From Mycobacterium europaeum (lineage in GTDB: Bacteria; Actinomycetota; Actinomycetes; Mycobacteriales; Mycobacteriaceae), in assembly GCF_002102155.1 (NCBI RefSeq), contig NZ_LQOU01000019.1, forward strand, positions 104,059-168,058: 64,000 nt of DNA. Direction: 5' to 3'. Positions 45,912 through 53,802 of the stretch are shown piece after piece (within the stretch, counting starts at the first letter, position 1; each line of letters opens with the position of its first letter). Below the pieces are notes generated by a model. The model was not told where the DNA came from and did no database searches. It saw nothing but the letters and a program-made list of their open reading frames with translations. Both the position numbers and the translations under genes were made by a program.

Positions 45912-47891
45912 ATGTCCAGCCCGGCAGGTTCGTGGGGGCGCCAACCGCGCGCGGGGGAGGACGACGCCCGGCCCAGGGGCCGCGGCCGGATCCCCGACCG
46001 CGACATCGCCGCCATCCGCGAGCGTGTCCGCATCGACGAAGTCGTCGGCGACTACGTCCAATTGCGGCGCGCCGGAGCCGATTCCCTCAAGGGCCTGTGC
46101 CCGTTCCACGACGAGAAATCGCCGTCGTTCCACGTTCGCCCCAACCACGGTCACTTCCACTGCTTCGGCTGCGGGGAAGGCGGCGACGTCTACGCCTTCA
46201 TCCAGAAGATCGAACACGTCACCTTCGTCGAGGCCGTCGAACTGCTCGCCGACCGGATCGGCCACACGATCAGCTACACCGGCCCGGCGACCAGCGTGCA
46301 GCGGGACCGCGGGAGTCGCAGCCGGCTGGTCGCGGCCAACGCGGCCGCGGCGGAGTTCTACGCCGCGGCCCTGGAGTCCGCCGAGGCCGCGCCGGCCCGC
46401 CAGTACCTGACCGAGCGGAATTTCGACGCCGAGGCGGCCCGTCGCTTCGGCTGCGGCTTCGCGCCGTCGGGCTGGGACTCACTGACGAAACATCTGGTGC
46501 GCAAGGGTTTCGAGTTCAAGGAGCTGGAGGCGGCCGGCCTGTCGCGGCAGGGCCGGCGCGGCCCCATCGACCGCTTCCACCGCCGGCTGCTGTGGCCCAT
46601 CCGCACCGCGGCCGGCGAGGTGATCGGGTTCGGCGCCCGCCGGCTCTTCGACGACGATCCGATGGAAGCCAAGTACATCAACACGCCCGAGACGCTGCTG
46701 TACAAGAAGTCGTCGGTGATGTTCGGCATCGATCTGGCCAAGCGCGACATCGCCAAGGGGCACCAGGCCGTCGTCGTCGAGGGCTACACCGACGTGATGG
46801 CGATGCATCTGGCCGGCGTCACCACCGCGGTGGCGTCGTGCGGCACCGCGTTCGGCGACGAGCACCTGGCGATGCTGCGGCGACTGATGATGGACGACAG
46901 CTTCTTCCGCGGCGAGCTGATCTACGTCTTCGACGGCGACGAGGCCGGACGGGCGGCCGCACTCAAGGCCTTCGGCGGCGAGCAGAACCTGGCGGGGCAG
47001 TCGTTCGTCGCGGTGGCCCCGGACGGCATGGATCCCTGCGACCTGCGGCTGAAATCCGGCGACGGCGCCCTGCGCGACCTGGTGGCGCGGCGTACCCCGT
47101 TGTTCGAGTTCGCGATCCGCACGGCGCTCGCCGAGATGGACCTCGACAGCGCCGAGGGCAGGGTCGCGGCGCTGCGCCGCTGCGTGCCGATGGTGGCCCA
47201 GATCAAAGACCCGACGCTGCGCGACGAGTACGCCCGCCAGCTGGCCGGCTGGGTCGGCTGGGACGACGTCGCGCAGGTCATCGACCGGGTGCGCAGTCAG
47301 GCCAAGCAGTCGCCGGCCGCCGCCCGGGGCGGCGCCGGTGCGAACGCCTCCCGCCGCGCCCCCCAGCCGGCCCGTGCGGCGGCACCGGCCGGAACCCGCC
47401 CTGACCCGCGCGACCCGACCCTGCGGCTGCAGCGTGAGGCGCTCAAGTCGGCGCTGCAGTCGCCGGCGCTGGCCGGGCCGGTGTTCGACACGCTGACGGT
47501 CGAGAGCTTCACCCATCCCGGATACGCCGCCGTGCGCGGGGCCATCGAGGCCGCCGGCGGCACGTCGAGCGGCGTCACGGGGGCGCAGTGGATCGACGCG
47601 GTGCGCCAGCGGGCCGGGTCGGACCTGACCGCGGGGTTGATCAACGAGCTGGGCGTGGAGGCCATCGAGGTCGACGACGAGAAGCTGCCCCGCTACATCG
47701 CCGGCGTGCTGGCCCGGCTGCAGGAAGTGTGGATGGGCCACCAGATCGCCGAAGTCAAGTCCAAGCTGCAGCGCATGTCGCCGATCGAGCAGGGCGACGA
47801 ATACCACGCGCTGTTCGGCGACCTGGTCGCGATGGAGGCCTACCGGCGCAGCCTGCTGGAGCAGGCTAGCGGCGACGATCTGACGATGTGA
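45912..47891 (+). CDS. dnaG: DNA primase
   Basis: Primase of 659 residues that makes RNA primers at the replication fork. It has a CHC2 zinc finger (CPFHDEKSP to HCFGCGEGG, about residues 60-90) and a primase core with TOPRIM motifs VVVEGYTDVMAM and FDGDEAGRAAALKAF. A helical C-terminal domain for helicase contact follows a Pro/Ala linker near residue 470. ATG 45912 adds about 20 basic, Gly/Arg-rich residues before the conserved RIPDRDIAAIRERV compared with M. tuberculosis; the -10 box at 45900 supports this start. The 3' end overlaps the convergent Rv2342-like gene by 26 bases. Confidence 0.95.
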   Translation: MSSPAGSWGRQPRAGEDDARPRGRGRIPDRDIAAIRERVRIDEVVGDYVQLRRAGADSLKGLCPFHDEKSPSFHVRPNHGHFHCFGCGEGGDVYAFIQKIEHVTFVEAVELLADRIGHTISYTGPATSVQRDRGSRSRLVAANAAAAEFYAAALESAEAAPARQYLTERNFDAEAARRFGCGFAPSGWDSLTKHLVRKGFEFKELEAAGLSRQGRRGPIDRFHRRLLWPIRTAAGEVIGFGARRLFDDDPMEAKYINTPETLLYKKSSVMFGIDLAKRDIAKGHQAVVVEGYTDVMAMHLAGVTTAVASCGTAFGDEHLAMLRRLMMDDSFFRGELIYVFDGDEAGRAAALKAFGGEQNLAGQSFVAVAPDGMDPCDLRLKSGDGALRDLVARRTPLFEFAIRTALAEMDLDSAEGRVAALRRCVPMVAQIKDPTLRDEYARQLAGWVGWDDVAQVIDRVRSQAKQSPAAARGGAGANASRRAPQPARAAAPAGTRPDPRDPTLRLQREALKSALQSPALAGPVFDTLTVESFTHPGYAAVRGAIEAAGGTSSGVTGAQWIDAVRQRAGSDLTAGLINELGVEAIEVDDEKLPRYIAGVLARLQEVWMGHQIAEVKSKLQRMSPIEQGDEYHALFGDLVAMEAYRRSLLEQASGDDLTM

Positions 47892-48144
47892 GGGCCTCGT
47901 CGGCGGCTCGGCCGCCGTCGCGCTCCATGATGGCCGTCCGATCGTCGATCTCGGCGACTGTCACGAACCCGGTGTCCGGGGAGATCCTGTTCGCGACCTT
48001 GCGGCGCCCCCCGTCGATCACCGACTTGGCCACGGGACTGCTGGTCAGCGCCCGATAGGTGCCGACGATCTGCTCGTATCGGCGGCGCCCCGCCTTCGAG
48101 CCCAGCACATACCCCAGCCCAAGCACCACGACATATCGGATCAA
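47866..48144 (-). CDS. Small membrane protein (Rv2342-like)
   Basis: Protein of 92 residues with one N-terminal hydrophobic segment (YVVVLGLGYVLGSKAG) followed by a basic, soluble tail. It matches M. tuberculosis Rv2342, also beside dnaG. TTG 48144 is chosen because GGGAGG (48156-48151) precedes it by six bases. An in-frame ATG ten codons upstream has no ribosome site. The GLGYVLGSKAGRRRYEQI pattern recalls YtxH-type stress proteins, but function is unknown. Confidence 0.75.
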   Translation of the reverse strand: MIRYVVVLGLGYVLGSKAGRRRYEQIVGTYRALTSSPVAKSVIDGGRRKVANRISPDTGFVTVAEIDDRTAIMERDGGRAADEALTSSDRRR

Positions 48145-48225
48145 AACGTTCCTCCCGACTAGCGACGGTTCCATCCTGCCTCACCCGGACGGGTGCGTGC
48201 GCGCCCGATCCGTCCCGGCGTCTAG

Positions 48226-48255
48226 TTGGGTCCGGTTGTGCCAGTACGCTAGAGT
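48226..48255 (+). promoter_or_regulatory. Candidate tRNA-Asn promoter
   Basis: TTGGGT (48226-48231), an 18-base spacer and TAGAGT (48250-48255), about 20 bases before the mature tRNA 5' end. Overlapping TACGCT (48245-48250) is an alternative -10. Confidence 0.35.
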
Positions 48256-48274
48256 CGTCCCGCGATCGTGTTGA

Positions 48275-48347
48275 TCCCCTGTAGCTCAATTGGCAGAGCG
48301 TTCGGCTGTTAACCGATAGGTTCCTGGTTCGAGTCCAGGCGGGGGAG
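48275..48347 (+). tRNA. asnT: tRNA-Asn (GTT)
   Basis: Seventy-three bases fold as a cloverleaf. The acceptor stem TCCCCTG pairs with CGGGGGA (one T-G pair), with discriminator G at 48347. The D-arm holds AGCTCAATTGGCAGAGC, and the anticodon stem-loop has GTT at 48308-48310. The T-arm has GGTTCGAGTCC. CCA is not encoded. In M. tuberculosis the asparagine tRNA lies in the same dnaG-mez interval. Confidence 0.95.
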
Positions 48348-48359
48348 CAAGGCCGAGAA

Positions 48360-50006
48360 CTAGTCGTATTCCGGGGTCCACACGGTGTCGAGCACGGCTT
48401 GGCGGGGGTCGGGGTGCGTCCGGGTGGCCACCCCATCGGCGACGGCGGCGCCATACACGGCCTCGGCGACCTGTGTCGAGATGGCGCGCAAGTCCCGCAC
48501 ATCGGGCAGCAGCGAATCCCCGGTGGCTGACGGGCTCGCTTGTCGCACAATGGCTTTCGCCGCCGCCTGCAGCATCCCGCGGGTCACCAGCCGGGCGCCG
48601 GCGACGATGATGCCCAGCCCGATCCCGGGGAACACCAGCACGTTGTTGGCCTGGCCGACGGTGTAGGTGGTGCCGTCGTACTCGATCGGCGCGACGGGGG
48701 TTCCCGTGGTGATCAGCGCCTTGCCGTCGGACCACTGCAGCAGGTCGGCGGGCACCGCCTCCATGCGTGAGGTCGGGTTGGACAACGGAAAGATCATCGG
48801 GCGCTCACAGGAGGCGACCATGGCCCGTACGACCTTCTCGGTGAAGGCGCCGAACACGGCCGAGGAGCCCAGCAGGACGGTGGGGGAGGCGAGCTTGATC
48901 GCGTCGACCAATCCCACCCGGTCCCCCCGGCCCACGCCCAGCCGGGCGCGGTTCTTGGCGTAGGGCGCCTGGAAGTCCCGCAGATCGTCCATGTCGTCGA
49001 ACAGCAGGCCCTGCTTGTCGATCGGCCAGATCTGCGCCGTGGCCTGCTCGACGGTGGCGCCGTCGGAGACCATCGCGTCGCGGATCTGGTCGGCCACCCC
49101 GATCCCGGCGGTCCCGGCCCCGAAGACGACCACGTTCTGGTCGCGCATCGGCACACCGGTGACGTGGCATCCGCCGTACACGGCCGCGACGACCACCGCG
49201 CCGGTGCCCTGGATGTCGTCATTGAACACGCAGTACTTGTCGCCGTACGCGTGCAGGATCCGGCGGGCGTTCAGGGGCCCGAAGTCCTCGAAATGCAGGA
49301 TCGCCTTCGGGAACAGCCGGTGCGCGGTTTCGATGTAGCGATCGACGAAGGCGTCGTATTCGGCGCCGCGGCGCCGGGCGTGACGATTGCCCAGGTAGAA
49401 CGGGTCCTGCAGGAGCTGCTCGTTGTCGGTGCCGACGTCCAGCGAGACCGCGATGCAGCGGCGCGGATCGATGCCGGCCCCGGCGGTGTACAGCGACAGT
49501 TTGCCCACCGCGATCTGGATGCCGCCCACGCCCCAGTCGCCGATGCCCAGGATCGCCTCGGCGTCGGTGCACACGATGAGGTCGACGTCGCCGGGTTCCA
49601 GCCCGAAGGTCGCGAAGGCCGCCTCGATGTCGTCGGGCTCGTCGATGCTCAGGAACAGCCCCCGCTGCCCGCGGTATTCGTCGGAGAACCGTTGAATGGC
49701 CTCGCCGACGGTGGGCGTGTAGACCACCGGCGTCAGCTCGGGCAGATGGTCTTCGAGCACCTTGTAGTAGAGCAGTTCGTGGCGGTAATGCAGCTGTTCC
49801 AGCAGCAGATTGCGGCCCAGATCGGTTGCCAGGCTTTGCAATTGATGCCATACCCGGTCGGCCTGTTCGTCGAGCGTGAGCACCGCCGAGGGCAGTCGTC
49901 CGGTCAGCCCCAACCGCCGCCGCTGCTCGTGGGTGAAGCCGACTCCCCGGTTCAGGCTCGGCGCGGCCAGCGCCGGCGGGATCCGCGGCGCGTGGGCGTC
50001 GCTCAT
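48360..50006 (-). CDS. mez: Malic enzyme (NAD-type)
   Basis: Oxidative decarboxylation of malate to pyruvate. At 548 residues it matches the length of M. tuberculosis Mez (Rv2332). It has the malic enzyme N-domain (YTPTVGEAIQRFSDEYRG, the catalytic Lys region after SLYTAGAGIDPRRC) and metal-site residues in LHFEDFGPLNA. The dinucleotide motif FGAGTAGIGVADQI lies near residue 310. Its C-terminus points at the tRNA gene, 12 bases away. It lies 95 bases downstream of the thioredoxin gene and may be read from the cys operon or its own promoter. Confidence 0.93.
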   Translation of the reverse strand: MSDAHAPRIPPALAAPSLNRGVGFTHEQRRRLGLTGRLPSAVLTLDEQADRVWHQLQSLATDLGRNLLLEQLHYRHELLYYKVLEDHLPELTPVVYTPTVGEAIQRFSDEYRGQRGLFLSIDEPDDIEAAFATFGLEPGDVDLIVCTDAEAILGIGDWGVGGIQIAVGKLSLYTAGAGIDPRRCIAVSLDVGTDNEQLLQDPFYLGNRHARRRGAEYDAFVDRYIETAHRLFPKAILHFEDFGPLNARRILHAYGDKYCVFNDDIQGTGAVVVAAVYGGCHVTGVPMRDQNVVVFGAGTAGIGVADQIRDAMVSDGATVEQATAQIWPIDKQGLLFDDMDDLRDFQAPYAKNRARLGVGRGDRVGLVDAIKLASPTVLLGSSAVFGAFTEKVVRAMVASCERPMIFPLSNPTSRMEAVPADLLQWSDGKALITTGTPVAPIEYDGTTYTVGQANNVLVFPGIGLGIIVAGARLVTRGMLQAAAKAIVRQASPSATGDSLLPDVRDLRAISTQVAEAVYGAAVADGVATRTHPDPRQAVLDTVWTPEYD

Positions 50007-50101
50007 CGCAATCTCCGTCCCCTACTTGGCCCTCCGGCCAACCGTAGCGTCGATCGCGGTGAACGCGTCTTGAAGAGCGTCTGAAGCGCGGGCGGGGCCC
50101 G

Positions 50102-50521
50102 TCAAGCCAACAGCGGCTGCAGCGCCTGACGCAACTCCGCGGCCTTGGGCACGCCGGCGCTGCGGTATCGTTGCCGGCCCCCGGCGTCGAAGATGAACGT
50201 GGTCGGCAGCGACAGCACCGAAAGCCGTTTGGCGGCCGCGGGGTGGGCGTCGATGTCGACCTCCAGATGTGACACGTCGGGCAGATCCGTGCATACCTGT
50301 TCGACCACGCGGCGTACCGACGCGCAAGGACCACACCAGGCGGCAGTGAAGTGCACGACCGTCGGACCCATCCCGGACAAGCCGAGGTCCGCTGCGTCCT
50401 GCGGCGCGCCCGGCGCGGTCTCGCGCAGGACCCCCGAGCGTCGATTGACCAGCACGCCTGCGGCGCTGGCGGCTCCCAGGGTTGCGATCAGCGCCGTCAC
50501 GACGACCACCACAGTGCTCAC
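50102..50521 (-). CDS. Membrane-anchored thioredoxin-family protein
   Basis: Protein of 139 residues. Residues 1-25 form a hydrophobic anchor (STVVVVVTALIATLGAASAAG), then a thioredoxin fold with active site WCGPC near residue 60 and the cis-Pro in LPTTF. GTG 50521 is preferred over an upstream ATG (50557) because GAGGGA, inside the end of cysE, lies four bases before it and the hydrophobic segment then starts the protein. It follows cysE by eight bases, so it is the third gene of cysK-cysE-trx. Its place after cysteine synthesis suggests an extracytoplasmic thiol-redox role. Confidence 0.85.
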   Translation of the reverse strand: MSTVVVVVTALIATLGAASAAGVLVNRRSGVLRETAPGAPQDAADLGLSGMGPTVVHFTAAWCGPCASVRRVVEQVCTDLPDVSHLEVDIDAHPAAAKRLSVLSLPTTFIFDAGGRQRYRSAGVPKAAELRQALQPLLA

Positions 50522-50529
50522 TTGGTCCC

Positions 50530-51213
50530 TCAGATCGAGAAGTCTTCGCCGTGCCACACCCCGGCTTCGGGTGGCCGGATGACACTCGCGGATTGTTGCC
50601 CGTCGTTGGCGGCCTCCAGCTTGGCGACCCTGGTCAGCAGGGACTGCAGACTGACGCCGACGAGGTCGGGCATCATCGAGTCGTCCGGGCTGCTCCGGCC
50701 GTGCCTGCTGATCACCTGCCCGGGGACCCCGATGACCACGGCGCTGGACGGAACCTCCTTGACGACGACGGCGTTGGCGCCGATCCGGCTGTCGTCGCCG
50801 ACTTTGATCGCGCCGAGCACTTTTGCGCCGGCCCCGATGACGACCCGGTCACCGATCGTCGGGTGGCGTTTGCCCGTATCCCGGCCGCTGCCGCCCAGGG
50901 TGACGCCGTGGTAGAGCGTGACGTCCTCGCCGACCTCCGCCGTTTCCCCGATCACGACGCCGGTCGCGTGGTCGATGAACAGGCCCGGGCCCAGGACGGC
51001 GCCGGGGTGGACCTCCACGCCGGTCAGGATGCGGGTCAGCTCCCCGAGCGTGCGGGCCGCCAGCCGCGCACCGCGAAGCCACAGCCAGTGGTTGATTCGA
51101 TGCGCCCAGATGGCGTGCACGCCCGGATAGGCGAAGATCACCTCCAGCGTGGTGGGCCGGGCCGGGTCACGCTCCCTGGCCACCCGGATGTCACGTCGTA
51201 TCGTCGCCAGCAT
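50530..51213 (-). CDS. cysE: Serine O-acetyltransferase
   Basis: Acetylates serine to O-acetylserine, the carbon acceptor for sulfide in cysteine synthesis. It is 227 residues long, with an N-terminal helical part and a C-terminal left-handed beta-helix of hexapeptide repeats. Catalytic motifs are [12 protein letters not shown] and LYHGVTLGG. It lies two bases after cysK and is certainly co-transcribed. M. tuberculosis CysE (Rv2335) pairs with CysK1 (Rv2334) in the same way. Confidence 0.95.
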   Translation of the reverse strand: MLATIRRDIRVARERDPARPTTLEVIFAYPGVHAIWAHRINHWLWLRGARLAARTLGELTRILTGVEVHPGAVLGPGLFIDHATGVVIGETAEVGEDVTLYHGVTLGGSGRDTGKRHPTIGDRVVIGAGAKVLGAIKVGDDSRIGANAVVVKEVPSSAVVIGVPGQVISRHGRSSPDDSMMPDLVGVSLQSLLTRVAKLEAANDGQQSASVIRPPEAGVWHGEDFSI

Positions 51214-51215
51214 GG

Positions 51216-52148
51216 CTATCCCGCCAGGTCGGCGAAGAGCGGCGTGCTCAGATACCGCTCGCCGAAGCTGGGCAGCAGGACCACGACGAGTTTGCCGGCG
51301 TTCTCCGGGCGACGGGCCACCTCGAGCGCGGCCACCACGGCCGCGCCCGAGGAGATGCCGACCAGCAGCCCCTCCTCCCGCGCCAGCCGACGGGCCATTT
51401 CCAGCGACTCTTCGTTTCCGACCGCGATGACTTCGTCAACCAGATCCATATCGAGCACCGGCGGCACGAATCCGGCTCCGATGCCCTGGATGGGGTGGGG
51501 TCCCTTCTGCCCTCCGGACAGTACGGCCGAGGCGGCGGGTTCCACGGCCACGATCTGCGCCGACGGTTTGCGTTCCTTGACCACCTGGGCGACACCGGTG
51601 ATGGTGCCGCCGGTGCCGACCCCGGCGACGAAGAAGTCGACCCTGCCGTCGGTGTCTCGCCATATCTCTTCGGCCGTGGTCGTGCGGTGGATCGCCGGAT
51701 TGGCCGGGTTTTCGAACTGCTGCGGGATGAAGTACCGCTGGTCGTTCTTCGCCAACTGTTCCGCCTTGGCGATGGCACCCGCCATGCCGTCGGCGCCCGG
51801 CGTCAGCACGATCTCGGCACCGAAGGCGCGCAACAACATTCGGCGTTCGGTGCTCATGGTGTCCGGCATCGTCAGTACGCACCGGTAGCCCCGGGCCGCG
51901 CACACCATCGCCAGCGCGATGCCGGTGTTCCCGCTCGTCGGTTCCAGGATGATCGTGTCGGGTTTGATCAGACCCGCTTGTTCGGCCGCGTCGAGCATGG
52001 CCACCCCGATCCGGTCCTTGACGCTGTTGGCCGGGTTGAAGAATTCCAGCTTGGCGACGACGTCGGCCACAGCGCCTTCGGTGACCCGGTTCAGCCGGAC
52101 CAGCGGCGTATTGCCGATCAGTTGCGTGACGTTCTCTGCGATGCTCAT
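51216..52148 (-). CDS. cysK: O-acetylserine sulfhydrylase (cysteine synthase)
   Basis: PLP enzyme of 310 residues that makes cysteine from O-acetylserine and sulfide; same length as M. tuberculosis CysK1 (Rv2334). The PLP lysine is in NSVKDRIG near residue 44. Phosphate-binding and substrate loops are [10 protein letters not shown] and GTGGTITGV. First gene of the cysK-cysE-trx operon. GAGGA lies eight bases before the ATG. Its long leader carries a polycysteine upstream ORF (52357-52431), which implies cysteine-responsive attenuation. Confidence 0.96.
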   Translation of the reverse strand: MSIAENVTQLIGNTPLVRLNRVTEGAVADVVAKLEFFNPANSVKDRIGVAMLDAAEQAGLIKPDTIILEPTSGNTGIALAMVCAARGYRCVLTMPDTMSTERRMLLRAFGAEIVLTPGADGMAGAIAKAEQLAKNDQRYFIPQQFENPANPAIHRTTTAEEIWRDTDGRVDFFVAGVGTGGTITGVAQVVKERKPSAQIVAVEPAASAVLSGGQKGPHPIQGIGAGFVPPVLDMDLVDEVIAVGNEESLEMARRLAREEGLLVGISSGAAVVAALEVARRPENAGKLVVVLLPSFGERYLSTPLFADLAG

Positions 52149-52157
52149 CCGTCTTCC

Positions 52158-52244
52158 TCAGGCGATGTCAGTACAAGCTTCGTCGGCCCGCCGGGCGATG
52201 TCGAATTCGATGGCGGCGCGGTGACACGTGGACAACATGGTCAT
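52158..52244 (-). CDS. Small ORF in the cysK leader
   Basis: A 28-codon ORF ends ten bases before the cysK ATG, with its stop overlapping the start of the cysK ribosome site. It begins MTMLSTCHRAAIEF and ends ACTDIA, so it holds two Cys. AGGAAG lies 12 bases before the first ATG and seven before the second would need recount; spacing is loose. It could be a real small protein, or an ORF whose translation opens the cysK ribosome site. No homologue is recognised. Confidence 0.45.
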   Translation of the reverse strand: MTMLSTCHRAAIEFDIARRADEACTDIA

Positions 52245-52356
52245 CGGTGGGTTGATCTTCCTGGGATTGACTATCGCGCGTGGGCGGCCACGGGGTGTTA
52301 CCTGTGCCGGCGCCCGCAAACCGGGATGAGCGCGAGGATTTCTGCGGCGTCAGGAA

Positions 52357-52431
52357 TCAACAACAACGACAACAACAGCGCACGGTGCGGCGGCGCGTAA
52401 TGGTGAGGCACGGCTGGGTGGCCTGTTGCAT
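52357..52431 (-). CDS. Polycysteine leaderless upstream ORF (cysteine attenuator)
   Basis: A 24-codon ORF upstream of cysK. It starts MQQATQPCLT and ends CCCRCC followed by TGA, so five of its last six codons are cysteine (all TGT). TATAGT lies seven bases before the ATG, the spacing of a leaderless mycobacterial message. Such polycysteine leaderless ORFs are known in mycobacteria to sense charged tRNA-Cys: ribosome stalling in low cysteine changes access to the downstream ribosome site. Position ahead of cysK-cysE fits that function exactly. No homology search was done; the call rests on the codon run, promoter spacing and context. Confidence 0.85.
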   Translation of the reverse strand: MQQATQPCLTITRRRTVRCCCRCC

Positions 52432-52438
52432 AGGCCCC

Positions 52439-52444
52439 ACTATA
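52439..52444 (-). promoter_or_regulatory. -10 box of the cysK leader transcript
   Basis: TATAGT on the minus strand, seven bases before the polycysteine ORF. No convincing -35 is seen 17 bases upstream (GACAGC). Confidence 0.6.
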
Positions 52445-52506
52445 GGACATCCGCGGATTTCGCTGTCTGCCTCGTCGTTTGCCGAAGCTCTCGCGGTCCA
52501 GCGCGG

Positions 52507-53310
52507 TCAGGTTGGCAGACCGTATTTCTCCGCATCGGCCCGGTACCGGTCGACCCACTCGTCGGAGCGGTGGTCGGCCTGACGCTCGAGCACCGGTTCG
52601 GGCGCCAGCCGCGGATCGAGCCCCAACGCCTCCAGGATGGCCGCCACCACTTGAGTCAGGTTGCGCCACAACACCGGATACGGAATCTCCATCGGCTTGA
52701 CGTCTTCTTCGGCGAACCAATCTCGCCAGCCCTCGTTCTGGGCGCGGAGCATCGTGACGACGTGCGCGATCGCGCCGGGGTGATAGGTGGCGCGAGCATC
52801 GCGAACGGGGTCGGGCTGCCCCCGCCACACCCGCGTCTGCACCGCCCGCCAGAACGAGACCGCCTGTGAAACGACGTCGGGCCGATGCACATAGATGAAG
52901 AGCGGCTCCTCGCCCACGACGTCCGTGATCGCCGCCAGCAGGCCGTCACCGCTGCGATTCGGCAGGTTCTTCGCGCGCTTCAACAACAGCGGCGTCTGAT
53001 TCCACATCAGCTTGCCGCCCCATATCCCGTTCGGAGTCCTCCCGACCGTGCGGATGTAGTCGCGCCAGATCTCGGCGGGGGCGAGGTCCGGAGTCCCCGC
53101 GTCGAGCGGGTCGAGCAGGCGCAGGATGGACTCGTCCTCCACGCCTGCGAACCACTCGCGTGGCTGTGGGGCCTGGCTGGTGGCCGGCAGGTACTGGAAG
53201 AACTCCTGCGGCTCGCCGGCCACGCCGGTCGCGCGCAGCGACTCGACCAGCAGCGTGCTGCCGCTGCGTTGCGATGCCAACACCAGGTATGACGACGGAT
53301 GATCGGCCAC
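52507..53310 (-). CDS. stf0: Trehalose 2-sulfotransferase (Stf0)
   Basis: PAPS-dependent sulfotransferase of 267 residues that makes trehalose 2-sulfate, the first step of sulfolipid-type glycolipids. The N-terminal PAPS-binding motif is [14 protein letters not shown]. Further blocks are [23 protein letters not shown] and [19 protein letters not shown]. Length and sequence match what I recall of Rv0295c. GTG 53310 gives that length exactly and has TACGCT six bases upstream, so the message is probably leaderless; the frame is open further upstream but unsupported. Its place next to the cysteine operon differs from M. tuberculosis. Confidence 0.93.
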   Translation of the reverse strand: MADHPSSYLVLASQRSGSTLLVESLRATGVAGEPQEFFQYLPATSQAPQPREWFAGVEDESILRLLDPLDAGTPDLAPAEIWRDYIRTVGRTPNGIWGGKLMWNQTPLLLKRAKNLPNRSGDGLLAAITDVVGEEPLFIYVHRPDVVSQAVSFWRAVQTRVWRGQPDPVRDARATYHPGAIAHVVTMLRAQNEGWRDWFAEEDVKPMEIPYPVLWRNLTQVVAAILEALGLDPRLAPEPVLERQADHRSDEWVDRYRADAEKYGLPT

Positions 53311-53316
53311 GTGGCC

Positions 53317-53322
53317 AGCGTA
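53317..53322 (-). promoter_or_regulatory. Leaderless -10 box of stf0
   Basis: TACGCT on the minus strand, six bases before GTG 53310. Confidence 0.5.
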
Positions 53323-53417
53323 TCCGGCCGGAATTACTTTCGCAGATAATGTTTTACGCTCACGCCGAAGTCGGCCGCAGGCGTGAGCTCTTTTCCCGAA
53401 GCGCGCGGCGCGCGCGG

Positions 53418-53720
53418 TTAGGGGTGTGCGTCGCGGGCGTTTTCGTCGCAAACGCACTGGTGAGCACCCGACGGCAACCAGCGCCGAAGCTGCGTGCCGC
53501 GCTTGCGCATCAGGTGCTGCCGGTAGACCTTGTCGCGCTGCTGCGGGGAGAACGCCAGGTCCAAATTGATCGGCAACCCGGCCCAGTCGACCTGGTCACC
53601 GTCGCCGCCCGCGGCCGCCCGCCGCAGGCGGCACCGCAGCGGGCAGACGGCCTGCCCGGTGTCCTCGAGGGGCCCATCGAAGTCCAGAGCCACGCGTACG
53701 TCCCTCCTCGGCGCCACCAA
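53418..53720 (-). pseudogene. Decayed fragment of a flavoreductase C-terminus
   Basis: About 40 codons here read [20 protein letters not shown] and then [19 protein letters not shown]. They align with [20 protein letters not shown] and what follows in the C-terminus of the adjacent fused nitrate reductase, about 60% identical by eye. After VC the frame loses the family sequence and stops early. Upstream of the match only a shortened, doubtful stretch (LDFDGPL against APFRGFL) may correspond. It is too divergent for a recent duplication of its neighbour and is more likely the relic of a paralogous reductase. The rest of the interval shows nothing recognisable. Confidence 0.7.
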
Positions 53721-53802
53721 TGACTGAATGGTGCAGCGAGGTTGTTTCAGCGACAGGCGCGCGACGTTTCCGTCGTATTACGAGCCGGGTGGGGTCGCGG
53801 GC

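Noticed and set aside
53311..53457. Longer start for Stf0 at 53457
   Set aside because: The extra 49 residues are basic and unlike the family. GTG 53310 gives the known family length and has a -10 box six bases upstream.
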